A stretch of 64,000 bases of DNA from a virus. A model generated the notes under the pieces. That model searched no databases. It saw only the letters and a list, made by a program, of their open reading frames with translations, and had not been told where the DNA came from. Shown piece after piece: positions 6,949 through 13,995 of the stretch. Each line of letters begins with the position of its first letter. The stretch's first letter is position 1. The stretch lies in the IMG/VR virus record IMGVR_UViG_3300014050_000004, positions 1 to 64,000 of that record; one strand, written 5' to 3'. Both the position numbers and the translations under genes were made by a program.

Positions 6949-7965
6949 TTACTCAAGCTCCACGTAGAGGGTGCCATTTTCACCCTTATACACCTTAGTC
7001 ACTGTTTGCTTCGTCCCTGGGGGCAACAATCCTTCCTCCTCCGCCGGGTACTTTGAGAGAGAATGAATGGGAGTCATACTATTACTTCGAGATATGAACA
7101 CCACCCCTCGGTTGGACCCATAAAGAAAGCTTGAAGCTACCTTTTTCTCAGCACTGTACGAACCGAAGCCCTTGTCACTTATTTTGTCCCCCGGCTTGAG
7201 CTTTTCAATCTCGTTATACAAGTCGGCACGGCCAAGAAGGTTCATGCCTCTATAGAATTCCACACCATTCTCGTTCTTAGGTAGTTTTTCAATAGCAGCT
7301 TTCAACTTTTTGTAAGCTTCCTTCGATTCCTTTGTAGAAGTACACTCTTTTGGTCTCCTTAGACATGTGTTTAGAACTTCGTAGCTCCCGGGACCATCTG
7401 TTTCTTTTGTATAAGTGAGTATTGCTTCTCTGTCTTCCTCTGATAAAGGAGCACTCTTTTGTTTACGCGTGCTCTCATCCAGCCAGCGACGCTTTTCTTT
7501 ATCCTTTTGTTCAGCAGTTTTTAACTTATCCTCAATCTCCTGACTGGCAGTTTTTCCTTGTGAGGAAGCCTCATATTTAACCAAGGCATCGGCCACATCT
7601 TTGGACATTTTTGCAGCCTCATCTAATTTCCCTTGACTGACAAGTTCCTGTTGCTTTTTCACCAAAGCAGAGTAATGCTCTTTCGGATCCGCCTCTCTAT
7701 TGGGCGCTGATGCTTGGAGCTCCTTTCGAGCTTCCTCTTTGGTTTTTTCGCCTTCAATAACTTCCAGTGCCAGACGGGCTTTCTTATTTCCTGCTTTGGC
7801 TTTTTCTTGCAAAGTGTTCATAACTTTTGCACTCACTTCCACACCTTTTTTGCACTTCCCTGCTGTGCCGTAAAAGGAGCCGTCGGGTCTCTGACAACGA
7901 ACGAAATTTAGAAAGTCTTGAGTTTCCTTGTTGAAGGATCCCCCAATTGTGGCAATGTTACGCAT
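6949..7965 (-). CDS. FTRC-module ADP-ribosyltransferase
   Basis: 338 residues. The N-terminus has GGSFNKETQDF and an FTRC module in which Thr is replaced by Val (FVRCQRPDGS, YGTAGKCKKG, about 20-43). A charged linker of about 150 residues follows, then a C-terminal R-S-E class ADP-ribosyltransferase fold. That fold shows FYRGMN with the NAD-binding Arg, KGFGSYSAEKKVASSF as the STS-like strand (Ser-Tyr-Ser here), VVFISRS, and YPAEEEGLLPPGT as the ExE loop. The enzyme class transfers ADP-ribose from NAD to proteins (VIP2, T4 Alt, ModA/ModB). A head-packaged Alt-like role on host RNA polymerase or translation factors is a plausible inference. Confidence 0.85.
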   Translation of the reverse strand: MRNIATIGGSFNKETQDFLNFVRCQRPDGSFYGTAGKCKKGVEVSAKVMNTLQEKAKAGNKKARLALEVIEGEKTKEEARKELQASAPNREADPKEHYSALVKKQQELVSQGKLDEAAKMSKDVADALVKYEASSQGKTASQEIEDKLKTAEQKDKEKRRWLDESTRKQKSAPLSEEDREAILTYTKETDGPGSYEVLNTCLRRPKECTSTKESKEAYKKLKAAIEKLPKNENGVEFYRGMNLLGRADLYNEIEKLKPGDKISDKGFGSYSAEKKVASSFLYGSNRGVVFISRSNSMTPIHSLSKYPAEEEGLLPPGTKQTVTKVYKGENGTLYVELE

Positions 7966-7983
7966 AATGCTCCATTACGACGA

Positions 7984-8018
7984 GAACTCTTCATCGATAC
8001 GGGAACTCTTCATCGATA
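7984..8018. repeat. 16-bp direct repeat, 19-nt period
   Basis: GAACTCTTCATCGATA occurs at 7984-7999 and 8003-8018. The repeat covers the end of the kinase-like gene. Removing one unit would change the C-terminus to DEEFSS and move the stop codon. Confidence 0.85.
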
Positions 8019-8797
8019 AGTTCCTTAGCTTTATAGATCAACTTTTCAAAGGTTTTCGGTCCTGATCTACGAACCTTGGAGCTAAGGGAATAAAACATGT
8101 CGGCCCCGTCATAAAGAGAGTTTTTTTCCAGTCTGATTGCTATGGAATTGAGAGTTGAGGCAGCCTCATCCCTGGCAGCTTTTGCATTGACTCTAGCATT
8201 ATCAAAGTTTAGGATGACAGGCTTATTCTGCGTCTTGTCCCACTTGATATTGCCTCCGTGGAGGTCTCCGTGGCTAACGCCTTTGCTATTAAGTTGTAGG
8301 GAAGCTTTATACGCTTCTTTTTCTCTCCAGACCTGATCTGAGGACAGTTTCCTTAGTGCTTCTTGTTCTTTCCGCAACTGATTTATGGACAGTTCCGCTG
8401 GTGCTTTGTTGGACTGCCCAGGGCGGGGCAATGCTTCAATGTCTGCTACATCCTTCTTCTCCATAACCTGGAAGCCCACACCTTTCTTAGATATTCCGGA
8501 AGAGTGCAATCTCGGGGCCAGGCCCATATTTGCTGCTATTGAATGGGCCCGAGCAGCTTCCTCGCTATACTTACCAACTTTCAGAACCTTGCCCTTGCCA
8601 ATGTCATAAACCTTACTCCCAGAAGAGGACATCTCGCTTTTTTTCTTGGCAGCTTTTTCAGGTCTCCCCTTGCCTGGAATCTTAGCTTCTGTTTCGGTGC
8701 CTTTTCTGCACTTCCCTTTTGTCCCGTACACGGAACCGTCGGGTCTCACACACCGTGTAAAGTCGAAGTTTTCTGAGTTAGATTTAAAGGGGTTCAT
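7991..8797 (-). CDS. FTRC-module protein kinase-like protein
   Basis: 268 residues. An FTRC module lies at about 11-33 (FDFTRCVRPDGS, YGTKGKCRKG), followed by a basic linker (KIPGKGRPEKAAKKK) and a kinase-like domain. The domain shows GKVLKVGKYSEEAA (nucleotide loop and Lys), SHGDLHGGNIKW (catalytic loop with Asp and Asn) and VILNFDNARV where VxIDFG is normal. The DFG Asp is thus Asn, so metal binding may be changed and the protein may be a pseudokinase or an atypical small-molecule kinase. A GGGTAAGT element is 41 nt upstream. Its 3' end carries a 19-nt tandem duplication. Confidence 0.8.
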   Translation of the reverse strand: MNPFKSNSENFDFTRCVRPDGSVYGTKGKCRKGTETEAKIPGKGRPEKAAKKKSEMSSSGSKVYDIGKGKVLKVGKYSEEAARAHSIAANMGLAPRLHSSGISKKGVGFQVMEKKDVADIEALPRPGQSNKAPAELSINQLRKEQEALRKLSSDQVWREKEAYKASLQLNSKGVSHGDLHGGNIKWDKTQNKPVILNFDNARVNAKAARDEAASTLNSIAIRLEKNSLYDGADMFYSLSSKVRRSGPKTFEKLIYKAKELIDEEFPYR

Positions 8798-8830
8798 GAA
8801 AGTTGGTATACAAATTGTGATCGCTCAAAT

Positions 8831-8838
8831 ACTTACCC
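8831..8838 (-). promoter_or_regulatory. GGGTAAGT element (candidate late promoter)
   Basis: GGGTAAGT lies 41 nt before the ATG at 8797. It directly follows a short inverted repeat (CTTCC TTCAA GGAAG). The 111-nt gap 8798-8908 holds no other gene; a short frame ends at the element. Confidence 0.45.
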
Positions 8839-8908
8839 TTCCTTGAAGGAAGCCTTAATAGAATTACTCAAATACTTCGCTTTCTTTGCAAGCCTTTGAC
8901 CAACCTAT

Positions 8909-9232
8909 TCAAATCTCTTTGCCAGATCCTGCATATAGATTGCCATCAGGCCTCTGACAACGCGTATACTCATAAAGTTCTCCGAGAATTTCATAAACTT
9001 TCTGAGAAGTTTCCTCGGAGTAACCCAGAGATACCAGGTTTTCACAATGGTTGGAGGACTTTTTTGCCATGGACAAGGCTATTGCAATTGCTTGCTTTTT
9101 GGACTTGACAATCTTTCCCTCTTTGCCTCCTTTTCCCTTGCCCGAATGAAGTGGTTTCGGATCATGGTGCTTCCATCTGTGCATCACCTGGCCAACCACG
9201 TCCTTGTGGTCTCGAAAACTATGCTTTTTCAT
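8909..9232 (-). CDS. Small protein with KQAIAIALS domain and degenerate FTRC module
   Basis: 107 residues. The first half has PLHSGKGKGG...KSKKQAIAIALSMAKK, the signature of a short phage/bacterial domain (DUF6496-like). The second half (NLVSLGYSEETSQKVYEIL) is shared with the gene at 15239. The C-terminus is YEYTRCQRPDGN followed by LYAGSGKEI and a stop: the FTRC module is last rather than first, and its second Cys and YGT core are lost. It overlaps the upstream gene by 14 nt. Function unknown. Confidence 0.7.
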   Translation of the reverse strand: MKKHSFRDHKDVVGQVMHRWKHHDPKPLHSGKGKGGKEGKIVKSKKQAIAIALSMAKKSSNHCENLVSLGYSEETSQKVYEILGELYEYTRCQRPDGNLYAGSGKEI

Positions 9233-10469
9233 ACATTTGTCTCACATCAAGGGGAGACCCTGCCTTGCCGCCGAGATCCGGAGAGAAAGATGGTCCCATA
9301 TCCAGGAACTTTCTGTCCTTCTGGATCTCCTTAACAATCGACTCTACTTTTTTCATGTCATTGGCAGAAACCTTGTCCTTCTTGCTTGCTCTAATTGCAG
9401 AGGAAAGCTGCTCAAGCTGGTCTTCTTTGCTCTTCAAAGACTGCTTGTAGGGTTTCTCAATCTCTGTTAACACATTGATGTTCTTGTCTCTCAGTTTTTT
9501 GACTTTTTCGGCTGCCTGTTGTATCTTCGACAATCTGTCCTTAACCTTTTGGTCATTTGGGGCGTACCCCAAGTCCATCTTGTTGGACTTACTCTTCAAA
9601 TCTTTTTCAATGTTAAACAAAATTGCTCCGGCTTTTTGTAACTTTGCGTCTCTCTGCTGAGCACTCTTCCTTTCGGCAGCAGCTCTCTCTTTGTTCCCCT
9701 CGAGCATTTTTCCGGCAAGTATCCACATCTGTGTATCCTTCTCTTTACTACCTCTATCCCAAAGCTCACTAGCAAGCTTTCTCTGTTGAACAGACATGGG
9801 TCCTTTTTCTTGCGATTCCCTCTTTCTCACAAGTTCCAAATCTTTTGTGATTCGGCTCTTTGCAACGTCCTGAGCCATGGCAAGAGAACTTGGGAATTTT
9901 CTTGGCATCCTACCATTGTTGTACTCTTGAGTCCACAGATTTCTGAGCTCCATGGGAGGCATCTTTCTCAGCTTCGTTGTTTCCTCTTTGGCTCTTTTGA
10001 TCAGAGCCTCTCTCCTTTCAGCGGAGGACATCTCACTCAATTTCTTGCCAGTTTTTCCAGGTCTCCCTTTCCTTGGAACCCTAGCTTCTGTCTTACCAGT
10101 GGCCACAACCTCCTTGCCACCCTTCCCAACAATCACTTCCCCCTTTGGAAGCATTTTTGAGAGTTGGGACATGGCTTTGTTTTCGTCAGACGCTTTCGCT
10201 CTTGCGGAGGTTTCGGTGCCTTTTTTGCACTTGCCTCTTGTTCCGTACACAGAACCATCCGGGCGAACGCAACGGGTGAAATCGTAAGAACCTAAGAGAG
10301 TATCTACAGCCTTTGAAATATATGGATATCTAACTCCGCACTCTTCTGAGAAGGAATACCCCTCTCCTTCGAGACCTGATGCTTCCCCTCTAAGCTCTAA
10401 AGCGTTTTCTAAATCACCCTTCAGCAATTCTGTGAGAGTCTCAAGGTAATACCTGTCAAGTTCATTCAT
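9219..10469 (-). CDS. FTRC-module protein, long coiled coil
   Basis: 416 residues, function unknown. A helical N-terminus of about 60 residues precedes the FTRC module (about 64-86, YDFTRCVRPDGS, YGTRGKCKKG). After the module come a basic linker (RVPRKGRPGKTGKKLSEMSS) nearly identical to that of the kinase-like gene at 8797, and long charged helices, for example RAAAERKSAQQRDAKLQK. No catalytic motif is visible. The shared linker suggests exchange of C-terminal parts between family members. Confidence 0.7.
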   Translation of the reverse strand: MNELDRYYLETLTELLKGDLENALELRGEASGLEGEGYSFSEECGVRYPYISKAVDTLLGSYDFTRCVRPDGSVYGTRGKCKKGTETSARAKASDENKAMSQLSKMLPKGEVIVGKGGKEVVATGKTEARVPRKGRPGKTGKKLSEMSSAERREALIKRAKEETTKLRKMPPMELRNLWTQEYNNGRMPRKFPSSLAMAQDVAKSRITKDLELVRKRESQEKGPMSVQQRKLASELWDRGSKEKDTQMWILAGKMLEGNKERAAAERKSAQQRDAKLQKAGAILFNIEKDLKSKSNKMDLGYAPNDQKVKDRLSKIQQAAEKVKKLRDKNINVLTEIEKPYKQSLKSKEDQLEQLSSAIRASKKDKVSANDMKKVESIVKEIQKDRKFLDMGPSFSPDLGGKAGSPLDVRQMYEKA

Positions 10470-10498
10470 TGGGGAGACAAATCGTAGGCTACTTTAAT

Positions 10499-10506
10499 AT
10501 TTACCC
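10499..10506 (-). promoter_or_regulatory. GGGTAAAT element (candidate late promoter)
   Basis: GGGTAAAT lies 37 nt before the ATG at 10469. The TAA inside it is also the stop codon of the upstream gene. Confidence 0.4.
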
Positions 10507-11535
10507 TTCCTCCAAGGAGCGTTGGATAAGATAGTCTACTTGGTTCGCCCTCTTAGAAAATCTATAACCGGACAATTCAAGACTTTTTGCTAAGGAGTCC
10601 ATGAGGCGGACGATAGCGTTATCTTCAGACAGATTTTTCCATTCCTTGGTTTTCATGTATTCTTTTCTATTGGGGTGGTACCATTTTGGAAATGCCGCCT
10701 CCTTGATAACCTGTGCAACCTCTTCCGCCTCCTTGGCTGTGTCCCTGAACCTCTTCCCAAGCTTCCTTAGTGATTCGGTATCTTTAGGGTAATCATGATA
10801 AAAGGAATCTTCAAGATCTATCAAAAACTTGGCTTTTCTCATTGCCTCCCGAACTTCTGGAGTGGTTGACTTTCTAATTCGCACGGCCTTGATCGATGGT
10901 TCATAGCCCTTGGCCTCAGGGTTCTTTTTAAGATTCTCGAGCTCTGTTAGAGAATTCCTCAACATTCCGTACTGTTCAAGTTGTTTATTGGATGGAGTTA
11001 CCTCAGGGTCTGAAATGGCGGATTCGTATCGTTTCAGTTTGGTCTTTATTTTCTCCATTGGAGTGTCTCCGCTGGAAAGTGGTCTTTTAGGGTCGTTTAG
11101 GGGGACCTTATTAGTCTCTACTCCTTTCTTGCAGCTCCCAGCAGTGCCATACACTGAACCATTTGGTCTTTCACAACGGGTGAAGTCCATCAGATCAAAG
11201 TTTTCGGAATACCTAAACTCTTCAATTCGAAGTCTCATGTCTTCCCTGAAGACAACCTCGGATTTTTTAAGTAGAGCTTCTGCTAGATAAACCTTTTCAA
11301 GGTTCTCGTCGGTGGGCGCTTTTTCGTATCGCTGTTCAGCCATTTCGAAGATACTCTGAGCTTTTTCGAAATGTTTCTCGGCTTTTGACTTTTTCTTTGT
11401 TGGAACCTTTGTCTCCTTGACGGACAAAGCTGTTTCCGCAAAGTTGAACATTTCCCCGTCCAGTTTTGGAACAGTGACTCCTTCAAAAGAGTTGTAGTAA
11501 CTCTCCACTGACTCCACTGAAAAAGACCCTTGCAT
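10501..11535 (-). CDS. FTRC-module protein, paralog of the nucleotidyltransferase gene's C-terminus
   Basis: 344 residues. It begins with the GSF peptide (MQGSFSVESVESYYNSF). A coiled-coil segment follows, then the FTRC module in the middle (about 117-139, MDFTRCERPNGS, YGTAGSCKKG). The C-terminal part (PLNDPKRPLSSGDTPMEK, LEQYGMLRNSL) is paralogous to residues after the second module of the gene at 4752, so the two share a module-plus-helix unit. Function unknown. A GGGTAAAG element is 44 nt upstream. Confidence 0.7.
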   Translation of the reverse strand: MQGSFSVESVESYYNSFEGVTVPKLDGEMFNFAETALSVKETKVPTKKKSKAEKHFEKAQSIFEMAEQRYEKAPTDENLEKVYLAEALLKKSEVVFREDMRLRIEEFRYSENFDLMDFTRCERPNGSVYGTAGSCKKGVETNKVPLNDPKRPLSSGDTPMEKIKTKLKRYESAISDPEVTPSNKQLEQYGMLRNSLTELENLKKNPEAKGYEPSIKAVRIRKSTTPEVREAMRKAKFLIDLEDSFYHDYPKDTESLRKLGKRFRDTAKEAEEVAQVIKEAAFPKWYHPNRKEYMKTKEWKNLSEDNAIVRLMDSLAKSLELSGYRFSKRANQVDYLIQRSLEEG

Positions 11536-11571
11536 GCTAGTTACGAACGGAATTTCTTTTGTTACTCTTAT

Positions 11572-11579
11572 CTTTACCC
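11572..11579 (-). promoter_or_regulatory. GGGTAAAG element (candidate late promoter)
   Basis: GGGTAAAG lies 44 nt before the ATG at 11535, in the 98-nt gap after the peptidase gene. It is among the longest spacings in the set. Confidence 0.4.
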
Positions 11580-11633
11580 CTGATTTCCCTTTTAACTTTA
11601 TCTATTATCTTAATGCACTCTTTCACACTTATA

Positions 11634-12425
11634 TCACGCAATGATAGCATACCCTGAGCCATCTCCTTCCACTGTCCACCTTGACTTGAGCAAACTTTTG
11701 CTGTATAACTTTGATTCCCCATTCACAGACTGGTAGGTTCCTGAGCTATGGGTGATCTCTCCCCAAGGATCATGAACAACGTACCAAGCACCACCGGGTG
11801 CGCTTGAATCCTCTTTTTTCCCAATAACTATGATCCAATGTCCATCCCCTGAAGGGGCATTTGCTGGGCCCTTGTGGAGGATGCCGATTGGCACAGGTTT
11901 GTTCTGCCAAAGTTGGGAATCCAGCTGAGAGAAAGTAGCATTTGTAACAAACTTTGTTTTCAAGCCAAAAGAGGCCAATGCTTGGGTTTGTACCGCCGGA
12001 TAAATGCTATCTCCAATCGAAAACACCCTCTTCAAGTATGCGTCATCTCCTTTAGGTCCAGGTAAAGTTCCGGGTTTCAGGAATTCCAGCAGCATTGCAC
12101 AGGAACTGCTGAAGCAAGTTCTTGAGGCATCTGTGTAATTGTCTCTTTGGGAGAAGTAAGGAACTTTTAAAACCTTTGAATTGCTGGTTTCGCCGGTTCG
12201 ATACTTCTTGACCCAAGTGGCTTCATCCGCAAACAAGTTCGGGTTCAAGGGGGCAACTGCTTTAGCAAATTCGAGTAAAGCTTCTTTTTGGTTCTTGTTT
12301 GTGCTTCTGAAATTGGTTACAAAGTCCAGAAACTTTTCGGGTGGAAATTGAGGCATATTCTGCGCAGATAAGGTTAACACCAACAAGAACCTAAGGGCCA
12401 CATCTGACCCTCGGTGGGTATGCAA
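11634..12425 (-). CDS. C39-like cysteine peptidase, possible lysin
   Basis: 263 residues. The first 23 (RGSDVALRFLLVLTLSAQ) look like a signal or signal-arrest sequence. The catalytic domain resembles the peptidase C39-like family: VPYFSQRDN, then TCFSSSCAMLLEFL with the likely nucleophile Cys, GDGHWIIVIGKK with the His, and YVVHDPWGE with the Asp. Family members are used by phages as lysins or virion peptidases; a role in lysis or entry is inferred. Its start overlaps the small gene upstream by 52 nt; an internal ATG at 12356 would remove the hydrophobic leader. Confidence 0.75.
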   Translation of the reverse strand: MHTHRGSDVALRFLLVLTLSAQNMPQFPPEKFLDFVTNFRSTNKNQKEALLEFAKAVAPLNPNLFADEATWVKKYRTGETSNSKVLKVPYFSQRDNYTDASRTCFSSSCAMLLEFLKPGTLPGPKGDDAYLKRVFSIGDSIYPAVQTQALASFGLKTKFVTNATFSQLDSQLWQNKPVPIGILHKGPANAPSGDGHWIIVIGKKEDSSAPGGAWYVVHDPWGEITHSSGTYQSVNGESKLYSKSLLKSRWTVEGDGSGYAIIA

Positions 12426-12583
12426 ATGGGGTTGGTTGTTGAACTGAGCAGGTTTTGGTCAGTTATGGGAGAGAACCCGGAGAAATTTTCCGTCGCTGAG
12501 CTAAGCAAAGGTTCCTCTATGAGAGAGAAGCTTTGGGCGATCTCCGAAGCACTGGACAATCCCAGAGGAGTGATCTCTGCCAT
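12374..12583 (-). CDS. Hypothetical small protein
   Basis: 69 residues, not recognised. The start ATG comes directly after the stop of the virion protein gene upstream, as in the compact operons around it. The sequence is Ser/Thr rich and ends MWPLGSCWC. Its 3' end overlaps the start of the peptidase gene, which is unusual here and lowers confidence. Confidence 0.5.
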   Translation of the reverse strand: MAEITPLGLSSASEIAQSFSLIEEPLLSSATENFSGFSPITDQNLLSSTTNPICIPTEGQMWPLGSCWC

Positions 12584-12584
12584 A

Positions 12585-13466
12585 TCAGCTCACCCTTGCC
12601 CAGATGTGAGGCATGTTGTTGTTGTTTGTTTCCAAGGATCTATAGGTCACTCCGCTGAAGACCACGGTATCGCCCCAGTTCCCTGTCACACCTGAACTGA
12701 GCAGAAGATCTGAACTTGTTTCCCCAAGATAGTGCACAGGTCCATACAACCCAGGGATTTTGAAGAAGTAGTTGGCCCCGTAGGTGATATCTGGGTATGG
12801 AATGACGGGTGTTCTGGTAGAAGCGTCAGGGATTCCAATGTAAGGGGTGTTGATTCTTGCTTGGGGGGTGTATAGCTTTAAGCTACTTTCCCCTACGAAA
12901 TAGGCCCATTTGCCCAGGCCTGAGGTTGGGTAGTAACTTCCGGCCACGGCGGAGGAAGTGCTCAACCTTGCCAACACATGGGTGTACCCTGACCCTGGAG
13001 TGCCCAATATGGTGTTTGAGTAAGCGAACCATGGACGAGTTCCAGTGCCTTCGTAGGCGATGAAGTGAGATCTTGCGGAAGAAAGGCTAAATCCCCCTGT
13101 TGATGCTATTGGGGAAAAGGTTCCTGCCCCGTTGTTGGCCGTTCCTGCAGTCCTTGCATAGTAGCAGCCGGAAGATGAGGTAGCTGAGGACCCGTCCGCC
13201 GGTTCTTCCAAGAAGATGATGCCGTAGTCACTGGAAGTGTCTCCTTCGCCGCGAGCCCTAAGCAACCACCTGACAAGGGAAGAGCCGGTACGACTCGTCG
13301 CGTCTCCGGGACTGTGCACCATGCTTATGATGGTGGGATCGTTGATCGCGGTGATCCAGTTTGTAAGGTGAGTGTTTATAACGTAACTCGGGTCCGATGG
13401 AGACCAAGTTGCACTTGCCCATACTTGGCTGGCCGTTGTGGTAAAAGTGTGTGTCGTTACAGCCAT
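12585..13466 (-). CDS. Putative virion structural protein (fibre-like)
   Basis: 293 residues, rich in Ser, Thr, Gly and Tyr and with few charged residues, typical of beta-structured tail or capsid decoration proteins. It begins MAVTTHTFTTTASQVWASATW and contains no catalytic motif. It follows a strong terminator and has its own GGGTAAAC element 32 nt upstream, so it heads a late operon with the small gene and the peptidase. Family not recognised. Confidence 0.65.
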   Translation of the reverse strand: MAVTTHTFTTTASQVWASATWSPSDPSYVINTHLTNWITAINDPTIISMVHSPGDATSRTGSSLVRWLLRARGEGDTSSDYGIIFLEEPADGSSATSSSGCYYARTAGTANNGAGTFSPIASTGGFSLSSARSHFIAYEGTGTRPWFAYSNTILGTPGSGYTHVLARLSTSSAVAGSYYPTSGLGKWAYFVGESSLKLYTPQARINTPYIGIPDASTRTPVIPYPDITYGANYFFKIPGLYGPVHYLGETSSDLLLSSGVTGNWGDTVVFSGVTYRSLETNNNNMPHIWARVS

Positions 13467-13490
13467 TTAAAATCTGTGTCTTCAAGGTAA

Positions 13491-13498
13491 GTTTACCC
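13491..13498 (-). promoter_or_regulatory. GGGTAAAC element (candidate late promoter)
   Basis: GGGTAAAC lies 32 nt before the ATG at 13466 and directly after the hsp20 terminator. A new start of transcription is required here, so this is one of the best-supported members of the set. Confidence 0.65.
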
Positions 13499-13516
13499 CC
13501 TCATACAAATGGTACT

Positions 13517-13539
13517 AAAAAAGCCCGCCGAAGCGGGCC
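13517..13539 (-). terminator. Rho-independent terminator after hsp20
   Basis: GCCCGCTTCGGCGGGC followed by TTTTTT on the minus strand: a GC-rich stem with a short loop and a U tract, 17 nt after the Hsp20 stop. Confidence 0.92.
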
Positions 13540-13555
13540 TTACAATTTCTGAGTC

Positions 13556-13927
13556 TCAACTCTCTGAGACTTGAACTTCAACCACTTTGGCTTCTCTTCG
13601 AGGGATTGTAACTGTTAGCAACCCGTGCTTGAGAGTTGCTGTTGCACCGTCGGAGTCTAATCTGTGACCGAGGGTCATGTAGGTTCTATCGTTTGGAGTT
13701 TCAACGGTGAGGGATTTACCTTCAATTTTGACCCTAAGGTCCGAGGGGTTCACTCCAGGGACTTCAACTTCAACGATTGTGTTATTTCCTTCGTTTTTCG
13801 GAGACCTGCAAAAGATCTCTCCCCTCGTTCTGCGGGACAAGACGACAGGGTCCATGAAGAAATCCATTGAGTTTAGTTCAGACAGAAGTCCGAGATTGTT
13901 GTATGAGTTGGTATTAAGCAGTGACAT
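13556..13927 (-). CDS. hsp20: Hsp20/alpha-crystallin small heat-shock protein
   Basis: 123 residues. The alpha-crystallin domain is clear: VEVEVPGVNPSDLRVKIEGK, SLTVETP, then ATLKHGLLTVTIPRRE, the GxLxVxIP C-terminal motif. Small heat-shock proteins hold unfolded proteins; cyanophages commonly carry one, perhaps for virion assembly or D1 maintenance. It is a single gene bounded downstream by a strong terminator. A palindrome of the operator type (13960-13977) lies 33 nt upstream. Confidence 0.93.
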   Translation of the reverse strand: MSLLNTNSYNNLGLLSELNSMDFFMDPVVLSRRTRGEIFCRSPKNEGNNTIVEVEVPGVNPSDLRVKIEGKSLTVETPNDRTYMTLGHRLDSDGATATLKHGLLTVTIPRREAKVVEVQVSES

Positions 13928-13959
13928 TTTTCTCAGGGCTAAAGAGCAATATGTGAGAT

Positions 13960-13992
13960 ATGTTGGTTACCCAACATTGTTAGTTTAGTCAA
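13960..13992 (-). promoter_or_regulatory. Palindrome and possible promoter upstream of hsp20
   Basis: ATGTTGGTTACCCAACAT is a perfect 7-bp-arm palindrome (13960-13977) with a core like the GGGTAACC of 22157-22172. TTGACT (13987-13992) would be a good -35; at 17 bp its -10 would be the poor TAACCA within the palindrome. Here the palindrome would cover the -10, unlike at the other three sites. Confidence 0.4.
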
Positions 13993-13995
13993 CTG

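Noticed and set aside
11537-11722. 61-codon frame after the peptidase gene
   Set aside because: Starts inside the peptidase gene, has no coupling signal and covers the GGGTAAAG element of the next gene.
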